The notes under the pieces are model-generated. The model saw only the letters and a program-made list of their open reading frames with translations, ran no database searches and was not told the origin of the DNA. From the NCBI GenBank assembly GCA_018223375.1, contig JAGTTS010000007.1, positions 62,001 through 126,000 on the forward strand: 64,000 nucleotides of DNA. The letters are read 5' to 3'. Position 1 is the stretch's first letter, and each line of letters opens with the position of its first letter. The position numbers were made by a program, and so were the translations under genes. This stretch comes from Clostridiaceae bacterium Marseille-Q3526. GTDB lineage: Bacteria > Bacillota > Clostridia > Lachnospirales > Lachnospiraceae. Of the stretch, positions 7,313 through 16,193 are shown one piece after another.

Positions 7313-8323
7313 ATGGCAAAGATTTATTACCAGGAAGACTGTAATTTATCATTATTAGAGGGCAAGACAATCGCCGTGATCGGCTACGGAAGCCAGGGAC
7401 ACGCCCACGCCCTGAATGCGAAGGAATCCGGCTGCCATGTAATTATCGGACTGTACGAGGGAAGCAGATCCTGGGCCAAGGCAGAGGCCGCAGGCTTTGA
7501 GGTTTACACAGCCGCTGAGGCTGCCAAGAAGGCCGATGTTATCATGGTTTTAATCAATGATGAGAAACAGGCAAAGATGTATAAGGAATCCATCGAACCG
7601 AATCTGGAGGAAGGCAATATGCTGATGTTCGCCCACGGCTTTGCCATCCATTTCGGACAGATTGTGCCTCCTAAGAACATCGACGTAGCCATGATCGCTC
7701 CGAAGGGACCGGGCCACACAGTAAGAAGCGAGTACCAGATTGGAAGAGGCGTTCCCTGCTTAATCGCAGTTGCCCAGGATTACACAGGCAAGGCTCACGA
7801 CCTGGCCTTAGCCTACTCTCTGGCCATCGGCGGCGCGAGAGCAGGCGTGCTTCAGACCACCTTCCGCGAGGAGACAGAGACAGACCTTTTCGGCGAGCAG
7901 GCAGTTCTGTGCGGCGGCGTGACAGCCCTGATGAAGGCTGGATTCGAGACTCTGGTGGAGGCTGGCTACGAGCCGGAGAGCGCGTACTTCGAGTGCATCC
8001 ACGAGATGAAGCTGATTGTAGACTTAATCTATGAGAGCGGCTTTGCAGGCATGAGATACTCTATCTCCAACACGGCTGAGTTCGGCGATTACATCACAGG
8101 ACCGAAGATCGTGACAGAGGATACCAAGAAGGCCATGAAGCAGATTCTGTCTGATATCCAGGACGGAACCTTCGCTAAGAACTGGCTGTTAGAGAACCAG
8201 GTGGGATGCCCGCATTTCAACGCTATGAGAAAGAGAGAAGCAGCTCATCAGCTGGAGAAGACAGGACAGGAATTAAGAAAGCTTTACAGCTGGAACGACA
8301 GCAATAAGCTGATCGACAACTAG
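7313..8323 (+). CDS. ilvC: Ketol-acid reductoisomerase
   Basis: A 336-residue class I (short) KARI. The Rossmann motif GYGSQGHAHALN is at residues ~25-36, the catalytic stretch MIAPKGPGHTVRSEY and the C-terminal knotted domain with EETETDLFGEQAVLCGG and YSISNTAEFGDY all match. It converts acetolactate or acetohydroxybutyrate to the dihydroxy acid, the second common step to Val, Ile and Leu. A GGAGG ribosome site lies 6 bases upstream and a strong terminator follows. Confidence 0.97.
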   Translation: MAKIYYQEDCNLSLLEGKTIAVIGYGSQGHAHALNAKESGCHVIIGLYEGSRSWAKAEAAGFEVYTAAEAAKKADVIMVLINDEKQAKMYKESIEPNLEEGNMLMFAHGFAIHFGQIVPPKNIDVAMIAPKGPGHTVRSEYQIGRGVPCLIAVAQDYTGKAHDLALAYSLAIGGARAGVLQTTFREETETDLFGEQAVLCGGVTALMKAGFETLVEAGYEPESAYFECIHEMKLIVDLIYESGFAGMRYSISNTAEFGDYITGPKIVTEDTKKAMKQILSDIQDGTFAKNWLLENQVGCPHFNAMRKREAAHQLEKTGQELRKLYSWNDSNKLIDN

Positions 8324-8370
8324 ATTAGAATTTTTAGAATCAAATAAAAACGAGTGTGTGATAATGTGTT

Positions 8371-8419
8371 CAAAAGCGGAGGCCATTCTTCCAGAGATGG
8401 AAGGAGACCTCCGCTTTTG
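8371..8419. terminator. Bidirectional terminator between ilvC and the LysR gene
   Basis: CAAAAGCGGAGG pairs with CCTCCGCTTTTG over 12 bp. The A/T runs are inside the stem ends, so it can serve both ilvC (+) and the convergent LysR gene (-). Confidence 0.75.
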
Positions 8420-8447
8420 GATGGGCGCATTTTAATCAGGCCTGGGT

Positions 8448-9341
8448 TTAATTCTGCTCCGGCATACAGAATTTGACGAATTGGCTGGTCGTTTTCGTCA
8501 CATAGGACGGATTGTAGGAAAAGCCGATGGTTCTCCTTCTGATGGGGGAAGCCAGAGGGATTTCGATGAGACTTCCCTCCTCCAGCTCTTTTCTCACGAA
8601 ATCCTTGATCACGCAGCCGATTCCAAGGCCGATTTTGGCAAATTCAATGATCAGATCCATGGTGGTGGCCTCCAGAATATGGCGCGGCTCCACGTTATTC
8701 TCCGCGAACCAGGCGTCCACGTGGGCTCTCGACATATTATTTCGATCTAAGAGCATAACGGTTCCCTCGGAAAAAATATCCGTATCCCGCCCCTCACGCA
8801 GAAACAGGTTTTCCAGATAACTTTTCGTGCAGACAAATCCGTCGTTAATCTGCATCACCGGCAGAAACTTCAGATTCCGCCTGCTTTTCGGTTCCGCCAC
8901 CAGGCCGATATCCAGCTGCTGCTGTTCCAGCATGGAAACGGTTTTGGCCGTGGACTGGCTCTCAATCGTAATCTTGATGTGGGGGTTCTGCTCGACAAAG
9001 CCCTTTAAATAAGGAAGCAGAACGTACTTGCAGAGGGTGTTGCTGACTCCTATTTTCAGCTGGCCGATGTTGAAATCCTTGATTCGGCGCAGCTCGTTTT
9101 CGCCGCGGTTTAATGTGTCGAAGGCGTTGCTCACATGGCTGAAAAGCACCTGGCCCTCCACAGTCAGCTGAACGCCTCTGGAGTTTCTGGTGAAAAGGGG
9201 AAGCCCCAGGCTCTCCTCCAGCTTGCTGATGGCCTTGCTGATGGCCGGCTGGCTGATAAACAGTTCCTTGGCGGCCTTTGAAATATTCCCCGTTTTGGCA
9301 ACGGCATAGAAAATTCTGTACTGTGATAAATGCTGTTCCAT
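8448..9341 (-). CDS. LysR family regulator, likely of leuCD
   Basis: A 297-residue LTTR. The N-terminal winged HTH is typical (FYAVAKTGNISKAAKELFIS, QPAISKAISKLEESLG, LFTRNSRGVQLT). The C-terminal substrate-binding domain has IGVSNTLCKYVLLPYLKGF at ~95-115. It is transcribed divergently from leuC with 157 bases between starts, the classic layout in which an LTTR activates the neighbour and represses itself. A 12-bp palindrome in that gap (9400-9411) is a candidate binding site. The inducer is unknown; a branched-chain pathway intermediate is plausible. Confidence 0.9.
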   Translation of the reverse strand: MEQHLSQYRIFYAVAKTGNISKAAKELFISQPAISKAISKLEESLGLPLFTRNSRGVQLTVEGQVLFSHVSNAFDTLNRGENELRRIKDFNIGQLKIGVSNTLCKYVLLPYLKGFVEQNPHIKITIESQSTAKTVSMLEQQQLDIGLVAEPKSRRNLKFLPVMQINDGFVCTKSYLENLFLREGRDTDIFSEGTVMLLDRNNMSRAHVDAWFAENNVEPRHILEATTMDLIIEFAKIGLGIGCVIKDFVRKELEEGSLIEIPLASPIRRRTIGFSYNPSYVTKTTSQFVKFCMPEQN

Positions 9342-9399
9342 ACTCTTACCTCTTATCTGTTGTCTCTACTCTATAACTAAACCTTATAGTTCATATTCG

Positions 9400-9438
9400 C
9401 AATATATATTGGTATTATAACAGCCCATGTGGTATGAT
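9400..9438 (+). promoter_or_regulatory. leuC promoter with palindromic LysR site
   Basis: CAATATATATTG (9400-9411) is a perfect palindrome inside a T-N11-A-like context. It overlaps a weak -35 TTGGTA (9409-9414), which is 18 bases before the extended -10 TGGTATGAT (9430-9438). A weak -35 covered by the regulator site fits activation by LysR. Confidence 0.6.
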
Positions 9439-9498
9439 GTAAATACTAAATTTTCCGATAGATGGAAAAGCAACACAGCTCCAAGGAGGAACACAACC

Positions 9499-10785
9499 AT
9501 GGGTATGACGATGACACAGAAAATTCTGGCCGCCCATGCCGGCCTCGAGTCGGTAAAGGCCGGACAGCTGATAGAAGCAGAGCTGGATTTAGTTCTGGGA
9601 AATGATATTACCTCTCCAGTGGCAATCGGAGAGATGAAGAAGATGAACACACAGACTGTGTTTGATAAGGATAAAATTGCCCTTGTGATGGATCACTTTA
9701 TTCCAAATAAGGATATTAAATCAGCGGAAAACTGCAAGTGCTGCAGAGAGTTTGCCTGCCGCCATGAGATTTCCAATTACTTTGACGTGGGGGAGATGGG
9801 CATTGAGCACGCTCTTCTGCCGGAAAAAGGTCTGGTCGTGGCCGGAGACGCGGTAATAGGAGCGGATTCCCACACCTGCACCTACGGAGCCCTGGGAGCC
9901 TTCTCCACAGGAGTAGGAAGCACGGACATGGCCGCCGGCATGGTGACGGGAAAGGCCTGGTTTAAGGTTCCGTCTGCCATCCGGTTTGAACTGACAGGAA
10001 AGCCGGCCAAGTGGGTCAGCGGAAAGGATATTATTCTCCATATTATCGGAATGATCGGGGTGGACGGCGCCCTCTATAAATCCATGGAATTTACGGGAGA
10101 CGGCATTAAACATCTGTCTATGGACGACCGCTTTACCATCTGCAATATGGCCATCGAGGCAGGAGGCAAAAACGGCATTTTCCCGGTGGACGAGGCTGCG
10201 AGGGAATATATGAGAGAGCACTCCAAGCGGGATTTCAAGGTCTATGAGGCGGACGAGGACGCAGAGTACGAGGAGACGTACCGCATCGACCTGTCTAAGC
10301 TCAAGCCCACAGTGGCCTTCCCACATCTTCCGGAAAACACCAGAACCATTGACGAGGCAGGAGACATCGCGATTGATCAGGTAGTCATCGGTTCCTGCAC
10401 CAATGGAAGAACAGAGGATATGAGAACCGCCGCCAGCATTTTAAAGGGCAGAAAGGTGAAAAAGGGCGTCCGTTGCATCGTCATTCCGGCGACCCAGGCC
10501 ATTTACCTTCAGTGCATCAGAGAAGGCTGGATGGAGACCTTTGTGGAGGCGGGAGCTGTAGTCAGCACGCCTACCTGCGGTCCCTGCCTGGGAGGCTACA
10601 TGGGAATTCTGGCGGCTGGGGAGAAGTGCGTCTCCACCACCAACCGGAACTTTGTAGGCCGTATGGGACATGTAGATTCAGAGGTGTATCTGGCCAGCCC
10701 GGCGGTGGCCGCAGCCAGCGCAGTGGCAGGAAAGCTCTGCGGGCCGGAAGAGATCTGCAGCCAGGAAACGACGGGAGGAAACTAG
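9499..10785 (+). CDS. leuC: 3-isopropylmalate dehydratase large subunit
   Basis: A 428-residue LeuC of the short archaeal/clostridial type. It begins MTQKILAAHAGLESVKAGQ, with DSHTCTYGALGAFSTGVGSTD in the middle. The three cysteines that hold the 4Fe-4S cluster are in SHTCTYG, GSCTNGR and TCGPCLGGYMG. With LeuD it isomerises 2- to 3-isopropylmalate in leucine synthesis. The ATG at 9499 follows AAGGAGG at 9483-9489; an in-frame ATG at 9427 lies within the promoter. leuD starts one base after its stop. Confidence 0.96.
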   Translation: MGMTMTQKILAAHAGLESVKAGQLIEAELDLVLGNDITSPVAIGEMKKMNTQTVFDKDKIALVMDHFIPNKDIKSAENCKCCREFACRHEISNYFDVGEMGIEHALLPEKGLVVAGDAVIGADSHTCTYGALGAFSTGVGSTDMAAGMVTGKAWFKVPSAIRFELTGKPAKWVSGKDIILHIIGMIGVDGALYKSMEFTGDGIKHLSMDDRFTICNMAIEAGGKNGIFPVDEAAREYMREHSKRDFKVYEADEDAEYEETYRIDLSKLKPTVAFPHLPENTRTIDEAGDIAIDQVVIGSCTNGRTEDMRTAASILKGRKVKKGVRCIVIPATQAIYLQCIREGWMETFVEAGAVVSTPTCGPCLGGYMGILAAGEKCVSTTNRNFVGRMGHVDSEVYLASPAVAAASAVAGKLCGPEEICSQETTGGN

Positions 10786-10786
10786 G

Positions 10787-11281
10787 ATGAAGGCAAAAGG
10801 ACACGTATTTAAATATGGAGATAATGTAGATACAGACGTAATTATTCCGGCCAGATACTTAAACGCCACAGAAGGGGCAGAGCTGGCCAGACACTGTATG
10901 GAGGACATAGATAAGGAATTTGTGAATCAGGTGCAGCCGGGGGATATCATTGTGGCCAATAAAAATTTTGGCTGCGGATCCTCCAGAGAGCACGCGCCGT
11001 TAGCCATCAAATGCGCCGGGGTGAGCTGCGTGATTGCGGAGACCTTTGCCCGCATTTTCTATCGGAACGCCATTAATATCGGACTTCCCATTATCGAGTG
11101 CCCGGAGGCCGCGGCTTCCATCCAGGCGGGACACGAGGTGGAGATCGACTTTGACAGCGGAGTGATCACAGATCAGACCACAGGGGAACATTTTCAGGGG
11201 CAGGCATTCCCGCCCTTTATGCAGAAAATTATCGAGGCCGGAGGTCTGGTCAATTATATCAATCAGGGGAGCAAGGCATGA
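10787..11281 (+). CDS. leuD: 3-isopropylmalate dehydratase small subunit
   Basis: A 164-residue swivel-domain subunit. It opens with KGHVFKYGDNVDTDVIIPAR and has the family motif NFGCGSSREHAP around residues 60-72, which contacts the substrate. It completes the LeuCD enzyme with the gene immediately upstream. Its stop overlaps the start of the next gene (ATGA at 11278-11281), so translation is coupled. leuA and leuB are not in the window. Confidence 0.96.
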   Translation: MKAKGHVFKYGDNVDTDVIIPARYLNATEGAELARHCMEDIDKEFVNQVQPGDIIVANKNFGCGSSREHAPLAIKCAGVSCVIAETFARIFYRNAINIGLPIIECPEAAASIQAGHEVEIDFDSGVITDQTTGEHFQGQAFPPFMQKIIEAGGLVNYINQGSKA

Positions 11282-11751
11282 CAAAGACAAACGTAATGCG
11301 GCTTTTAGACGCCGCCGGGATTGCATATGAGGCCGGAGAATACGAGGTGGACGAGTCGGATCTGTCGGGAAGCCATGCGGCCGACATGATGGGAGCTGAC
11401 CACGATTCCATGTTTAAAACCCTGGTTTTGAAAGGCGAGAAAACAGGGTATCTAGTCTGCTGCATTCCTGTGGACGAGGAGCTGGATTTGAAGAAAACGG
11501 CTAAGGCCGCCGGAGATAAAAAGGTCGAAATGATTCATATGAAGGAGCTGCTGCCGCTGACCGGATACATCCGGGGCGGCTGTTCGCCTGTAGGGATGAA
11601 GAAGAAATTTCCTACTTATATAGAAGAAACAGCTGTATTATTTGATAAAATTGCAGTCAGCGCCGGCATGAGAGGTGTCCAGGTTATGGTAAATCCAGAG
11701 GAACTGGCGGCTTACATCGGAGCGTCCTTCGCTTCTCTGGTGAAGGATTAG
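11278..11751 (+). CDS. ybaK: Cys-tRNA(Pro)/Cys-tRNA(Cys) deacylase YbaK
   Basis: A 157-residue protein of the YbaK/EbsC family (PF04073). It has the expected KTLVLKGEKTGYLVCCIPVD strand pair, DLKKTAKAAGDKKVEMI, and the loop TGYIRGGCSPVGMKKKFPTYI with the GxxxPxG-type region. It removes cysteine wrongly attached to tRNA-Pro by ProRS. The start overlaps the leuD stop, which places this housekeeping editing enzyme in the leucine operon, with no known functional link. A terminator follows. Confidence 0.92.
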   Translation: MTKTNVMRLLDAAGIAYEAGEYEVDESDLSGSHAADMMGADHDSMFKTLVLKGEKTGYLVCCIPVDEELDLKKTAKAAGDKKVEMIHMKELLPLTGYIRGGCSPVGMKKKFPTYIEETAVLFDKIAVSAGMRGVQVMVNPEELAAYIGASFASLVKD

Positions 11752-11770
11752 CAGAAGAAAAAGAGAGAAT

Positions 11771-11836
11771 ATCGTGCTTCAGCCAGGCAAAAGAGTTGAC
11801 ATAAAATGAAAGGCCTGCTGAGGCGCGATTTTTTCT
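11771..11836 (+). terminator. Terminator of the leuCD-ybaK operon
   Basis: ATCGTGCTTCAGCCAGGC (11771-11788) pairs, with a bulge and G-U pairs, with GCCTGCTGAGGCGCGAT (11813-11829), followed by a T-rich tract. Confidence 0.75.
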
Positions 11837-11998
11837 TATCGTAGAAATTAATAAAATTGTAATATTTGTAATACTTGACTAGCGGGAAACCCTATAAAAA
11901 ATCAACAAAAAACAGAAAAAAATTTGTGATGAACTCACAAATATGTTAAGAAACATTTAAATGCTGGTGTCAGATGTCACAAAAATGTAAAACACTTA
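11837..11998. other. AT-rich intergenic region without a gene
   Basis: Part of the 352-base gap between ybaK and the hydrolase at 12104. The stretch is AT-rich with short repeated words (cacaaat, aaaatgt) and no open frame with a ribosome site. I see no RNA structure beyond the flanking terminator and promoter. Confidence 0.5.
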
Positions 11999-12028
11999 TT
12001 GACATTTACTGTGCCGCTCCCATATAAT
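11999..12028 (+). promoter_or_regulatory. Promoter of the SleB-type hydrolase gene
   Basis: TTGACA (11999-12004), 18 bases, TATAAT (12023-12028). Confidence 0.8.
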
Positions 12029-12103
12029 TAGCCCCGTTACTGGAAACGGCCGGAACACGCCATAGAGCAGAGCTCCGGCAGAGAAGAGGAAAGAGGAGTG
12101 TGT

Positions 12104-12940
12104 ATGCCAGACATTTACTCATTTCTTCAGACGGTGTATCAGTTTGTAAAGTCACTGGCTGTCAATATGACTAAGAAAATGTATCGGACTGCAGCTGTGT
12201 TTACCACAGGAGCCGCAGTAGTGACAGTGGTGATGTTTAACTCCGGAGATTTTTCAGGGGCTGGCAAGAATGCCGCCGTATCCCTATATGGAGACAGTGA
12301 GGAATCAGAGGATTTGACAGACGAGCTGCCGTCGGAGGAAACAGGAAATGCAATGGGAGTCCGCATGGAATTCCAGCTTGCCGCTTCAAACGAACAGGGC
12401 CAGCATCTTTTAGGAAGTCTGCTGGAAAAGAACATACAGGATGATATTGCCCAGAATGCCCTGGAAGTAGAAGCGATTGAAAAAGAGGTTCTGATGCAGG
12501 CGCAGCAGGCAAAGAAGGAAGCAGAGGAGAGAGAAAAACAAAGGAAGCGTGAGAACGCGGTTATCTCCTATACAGACGAGGATTACGAGGTGCTTCTTCG
12601 TATTGTGCAGGCAGAGGCAGGAATCTGTGACGACAAGGGAAAGATTCTTGTAGCCAATGTAATTATCAACCGGGTGAAGAGCAGCCGGTTCCCGGGAAAC
12701 GTCAGGGATGTGGTTTATCAGAGATCCCAGTTTTCGCCGGTGTCCAACGGCACGATCAATACCTGCCGGGTAACGCAGCAGACGAGAGACTGCGTGGATC
12801 GGGCTCTGGCCGGAGAGGATTACTCAGACGGAGCGCTGTTTTTTATGAACAGAAGCCGTTCCGCATCGTCGAACGTAAGCTGGTTCGACGGCCATCTGAC
12901 TTACATTACACAGCACGGAGGCCACGAGTTTTACAGATAA
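12104..12940 (+). CDS. Cell wall hydrolase, SleB/CwlJ type
   Basis: A 278-residue exported protein. One membrane anchor or signal lies near residues 28-45 (TAAVFTTGAAVVTVVMF). A charged coiled-coil linker follows (~115-150, KKEAEEREKQRKREN). The C-terminal Hydrolase_2 domain (PF07486) has DEDYEVLLRIVQAEAGICDD, LVANVIINRVKSSRFPG and QFSPVSNG. SleB/CwlJ relatives cut spore-cortex or vegetative peptidoglycan; the catalytic Glu is in AEAG. The ATG at 12104 has GAGGAG 5 bases upstream; a GTG two codons earlier touches it. It is monocistronic, between its own promoter and a terminator. Confidence 0.88.
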   Translation: MPDIYSFLQTVYQFVKSLAVNMTKKMYRTAAVFTTGAAVVTVVMFNSGDFSGAGKNAAVSLYGDSEESEDLTDELPSEETGNAMGVRMEFQLAASNEQGQHLLGSLLEKNIQDDIAQNALEVEAIEKEVLMQAQQAKKEAEEREKQRKRENAVISYTDEDYEVLLRIVQAEAGICDDKGKILVANVIINRVKSSRFPGNVRDVVYQRSQFSPVSNGTINTCRVTQQTRDCVDRALAGEDYSDGALFFMNRSRSASSNVSWFDGHLTYITQHGGHEFYR

Positions 12941-12961
12941 AAATTTTAAGAACATAACAAG

Positions 12962-13022
12962 AGCCCCTGACGGGAAAGGAGAGCGATGAACCGCTTCCTT
13001 TTCTGCCGGGGGCTTTTTTTCT
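12962..13022. terminator. Terminator between convergent genes
   Basis: AGCCCC (12962-12967) with adjoining bases pairs with GGGGCT (13009-13014), with an inner AAGGA/TCCTT arm, ending in a long T-run on the plus strand. Confidence 0.8.
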
Positions 13023-13030
13023 TTTCTTTT

Positions 13031-15982
13031 TTACAGATGTGTCACAGTTTCAAAGAGCCCGGCCGCCCGGTCTATGGCGCTTCGGCTGCCTGCGGCTCCC
13101 AGAGAGCCCCTGTCAATGATATCCTGTATGACGTCTGAGGCCTGCTCCAGATCCTCCAGAGAGGCGCTTGGAATGTCGTCCAGCAGCTCCCTGAGGTACT
13201 CGGAACGGATTCCGGCGATTTGGCGGCGCATGGCGCGCATTCCGGCGTTTAAAGGGCCTGAGAGAGGCTGGGCCTGCGAGAAGGCGCTTAAAATGTAGCC
13301 GTTTAGCTCTTCCTGAGTCAGAGTAATCTCTTTTAAGGCAGTTCCGGCTGCCTGGAACAGGCGGACGGTTTCCTCAAGGCCCGGATCTGCCGTGCACCAG
13401 AGGGAAAAGTATCCGTTAGGCAGGGAGACGTCTATTCCGCAGTCATAGGCGCCTCCCCGGTAGCGGAGCGCCGGTTTTAGATATTTGTCGCTGAGGGCGG
13501 TTAAAAAGGGAAGATACCGCCCTTTAAAGTCCTTCCTTTTAGAAAAGTCTCCAATCAGGCGGATTTCCTGGGAGGAGGCGTCCAGAGACACGGCGGCGCG
13601 TATAATAGGAGAAGGCAGAAGCTCTCCTTTCTGGACGGGGCCGCAGCCATTGCCGGAATGGGCGCAGCCGGGAATGGAAGGCAGGAGCCCCAGAATCCGT
13701 CCCGCCGCGCTCTGAATGGAGGGAAGCTGCTCTTCTCTGGCAGCCGCCAGAAATACCATGCGGCTTCTGGTGAGAATCCGTGCGGCAGTTTCTGACAAAC
13801 GCAGGGCAAGTTCCTCTTTAAAAGCAGGATCTTCCTTCAGCCGGCGGAGCGTATCCTGAAAGAAGAGATAGATGTCCTGATTATTTGCGGCGGCCCGGAA
13901 GCGGGCGTCCTTTCGAAGGGCGCTCTCAGCCAGCGCATAGGAGAGAGAGGCTGCGTTTTCTCCCTGGGACAAATCGTAGTCAGGAGTATATTTCTCCAGC
14001 GCCCGGATGATAGACCTGGTATCTGTATAATCAGCCCGTCCCATGATTTCCAGAAGAAAGGAGAGGCTTTTTTCGAAATCCTCAGGAAAACCGTACCAGA
14101 AGACAGAGAGAGCCGGATGGCTGTGCGTTTCAGCCTCTTCCTCCGGAAATACCTCGTCAAAGGTGCAGTCGTGGAGAAACTCCTGTTCCAGAAGCTTCTG
14201 CTTTTCTGAAGAACAGGAGGGCGTGTCAAGCTCCGTCAGAAGAAGCTGGTACAGCGCCAGAAAGGGAAGATCTTCTTTTGCCAGAAAGCCCAGATCAAAA
14301 TAGAGCTGGAAACCTGCGCAGAGCGCTCCCGGAACAGGTGAAAAATACCCCTCGATTCCACTTAAATCCGCCTGAAAAAAGGCAGGAGCGGCAGCTGGAG
14401 CGGGAAGCTCGCCAGGATGAATTAAAAAATCCTGATTCGTAAGCTCCCGCTCATTCCAGAGAGCAAATTCTCTGGAACGCAGCAGAAGGGCGTCGGTTTC
14501 CCGGGGACTCATGGAAGCCTTTTGTCTGCTTAGGAAGTCTTTTTTCTCCTGCTCCAGCTTTTCGGCAAGGCCGGGCGACGGGACAGTGACAGTCAGCGCG
14601 CTGGCGGCCGGGGAAAGAGCCTCAGAGGCCATGGACCGAATCAGAGACTGTTCTCCGAGAGCGTCAGCGGAAAATTCTCTGAAAGCCTGTTCGTAGAGCG
14701 GAAAATAATCGGTTTTTCCCGTCAGGCTCCAGTAGCGTCCGATTTCCTCCGCGGCATGGCAGCCCAGATGCACGCCCTCTCTGGTCAGACTGTCGGTCAT
14801 CCTGCTTTCCCTCACAGAAGCCAGGCAGAGCTCTCTTGAAAGCCCATGGATAGAAACCTCCTGAAGAGAGCTCCGGATCACAGAGAAAAAGGCCTCTTTC
14901 ACGCCTGCGTCTCCGTTCAGGAGGCGGAATTTTAAGACAGGGTGGATGAGGAGCGTGTCCACGTAGACCTGGATCACATGATTCAGTCCCTGGGCTCTGG
15001 CCTCCTGGTGGAGAGGAGAGGCGCTGTTGTCCAGAAGCTGGGCGAACTGATCCCAGAAAAACAGTTCCAGGCCGGATGCAGCGGACAGATCCAGCGCAAA
15101 ATCAATGACAGAGGCCTCGTCGGTCCGGCTCTCCAGATAGGCGGGGCTTTTCTCCTCAGAGCTTCGAAAGCCGGGAAGAACCGGTTCCTGGAAAAACGCT
15201 GGGGAGACGGGACTTTGCCGGGCCGGATAGTGTGACAGGTGTTCCTGGTGAAGGAAAGAGAGAACCGCTTCAAAATCCATCTTTCCGTATAGGAGGATCA
15301 GGCAGTTGGAATACTGATAATATTCTTTTAAAATATGCAGCGTCCGCTCTCTGGAAATCTCAGAGTAGTGGAAATGGGCCCGCCCCGGAAGGCGGGACGC
15401 AAGACTGTCAGGATAAAGGGTTCTGGCCGTATGGCTGTCGGCATTTTCTTCCAGATCCGTCAGATGGGCCCAGTCCTCCCCAAGCACCGTTCCTGACAGA
15501 GTCAGAGGGCCGTCCGCCTCCTTCAGCTCAAAGCGCAGAGCCTCCCTGTCAAAAAAGAAAGGCTCTGTCAGAGCGTCAGGCTCCTCCATACAGCACAGAG
15601 CCACATCCATCAGCTTGATCAGCTGCTTCTGGCTGACTGAGCAGAAGGGATAGCAGGTACAGCAGGTATCGGTCATTCCGTTCATAAAGGTGGAGTAGCT
15701 TTTGCTGTCCATATCGAAAAAGATATCGCGGCTTCTGTATTTGCGGCAGGAGGAGAGAACCAGGTGCTCCGCCATGTGGCAGGCGTCCGTCTCATCCAGC
15801 TGGGGCGTTCTGTAAATGATGGAAAATCCAAGCTCCGGATCTTCATTTTCAATGCAGAGAACCGTGGCTCTGCTGGCTTCGTGGAAAAGCTCGGTGGTGG
15901 AAGCAAAAAAACATTCTATCTTATTTTTTGAAAGAACTTTAAATCCGTGAAGGACCGTTCCAGGTCCCGGCAAATTTCTCAT
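13031..15982 (-). CDS. M16C-family zinc metalloprotease (PreP/insulinase type)
   Basis: A 983-residue protein, normal for the fused M16C peptidases made of two M16 halves plus the M16C-associated domain. The inverted zinc motif HxxEH is HMAEH at residues 69-73, followed by LVLSSCRKYRSRD, which parallels the LxGSRKYP stretch of presequence protease. No signal peptide is present, so a cytosolic peptide-clearing role is likely. It is more diverged than typical PreP around the zinc site but keeps the catalytic residues. A stable stem-loop (16006-16043) lies in its upstream leader. It converges on the SleB-type gene. Confidence 0.87.
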   Translation of the reverse strand: MRNLPGPGTVLHGFKVLSKNKIECFFASTTELFHEASRATVLCIENEDPELGFSIIYRTPQLDETDACHMAEHLVLSSCRKYRSRDIFFDMDSKSYSTFMNGMTDTCCTCYPFCSVSQKQLIKLMDVALCCMEEPDALTEPFFFDREALRFELKEADGPLTLSGTVLGEDWAHLTDLEENADSHTARTLYPDSLASRLPGRAHFHYSEISRERTLHILKEYYQYSNCLILLYGKMDFEAVLSFLHQEHLSHYPARQSPVSPAFFQEPVLPGFRSSEEKSPAYLESRTDEASVIDFALDLSAASGLELFFWDQFAQLLDNSASPLHQEARAQGLNHVIQVYVDTLLIHPVLKFRLLNGDAGVKEAFFSVIRSSLQEVSIHGLSRELCLASVRESRMTDSLTREGVHLGCHAAEEIGRYWSLTGKTDYFPLYEQAFREFSADALGEQSLIRSMASEALSPAASALTVTVPSPGLAEKLEQEKKDFLSRQKASMSPRETDALLLRSREFALWNERELTNQDFLIHPGELPAPAAAPAFFQADLSGIEGYFSPVPGALCAGFQLYFDLGFLAKEDLPFLALYQLLLTELDTPSCSSEKQKLLEQEFLHDCTFDEVFPEEEAETHSHPALSVFWYGFPEDFEKSLSFLLEIMGRADYTDTRSIIRALEKYTPDYDLSQGENAASLSYALAESALRKDARFRAAANNQDIYLFFQDTLRRLKEDPAFKEELALRLSETAARILTRSRMVFLAAAREEQLPSIQSAAGRILGLLPSIPGCAHSGNGCGPVQKGELLPSPIIRAAVSLDASSQEIRLIGDFSKRKDFKGRYLPFLTALSDKYLKPALRYRGGAYDCGIDVSLPNGYFSLWCTADPGLEETVRLFQAAGTALKEITLTQEELNGYILSAFSQAQPLSGPLNAGMRAMRRQIAGIRSEYLRELLDDIPSASLEDLEQASDVIQDIIDRGSLGAAGSRSAIDRAAGLFETVTHL

Positions 15983-16005
15983 ATATGAGGTGTCCTCCTG
16001 ATTTC

Positions 16006-16043
16006 AGCGGCGTTTCATGGCAGAAATCCAGGAAAGCGCCGCT
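16006..16043 (-). other. Stem-loop in the M16C leader
   Basis: AGCGGCGTTTC pairs with GAAAGCGCCGCT (one bulge) about 25 bases upstream of the M16C start. It could shape mRNA stability or translation; no T-run on the coding strand argues against termination. Confidence 0.4.
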
Positions 16044-16117
16044 CTGTTGTCTCATAGTATAAGGTATTTTGAGGAAGAATGCACCAGCAAAATGAAAAAA
16101 TCGTTAGTTTTGACTGC

Positions 16118-16146
16118 TTGTGCAGCCGGGCAATAAATGGTATGAT
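16118..16146 (+). promoter_or_regulatory. Promoter of add
   Basis: TTGTGC (16118-16123), 17 bases, TATGAT (16141-16146) with an extended TGG at 16138-16140. Confidence 0.65.
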
Positions 16147-16193
16147 AGGCAGAAAACGAGAGAATGATGAAAAAGAGACAGGAGGATACCGCG

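Noticed and set aside
9721..10326. 201-residue minus-strand frame inside leuC
   Set aside because: Shadow frame of a highly conserved gene.
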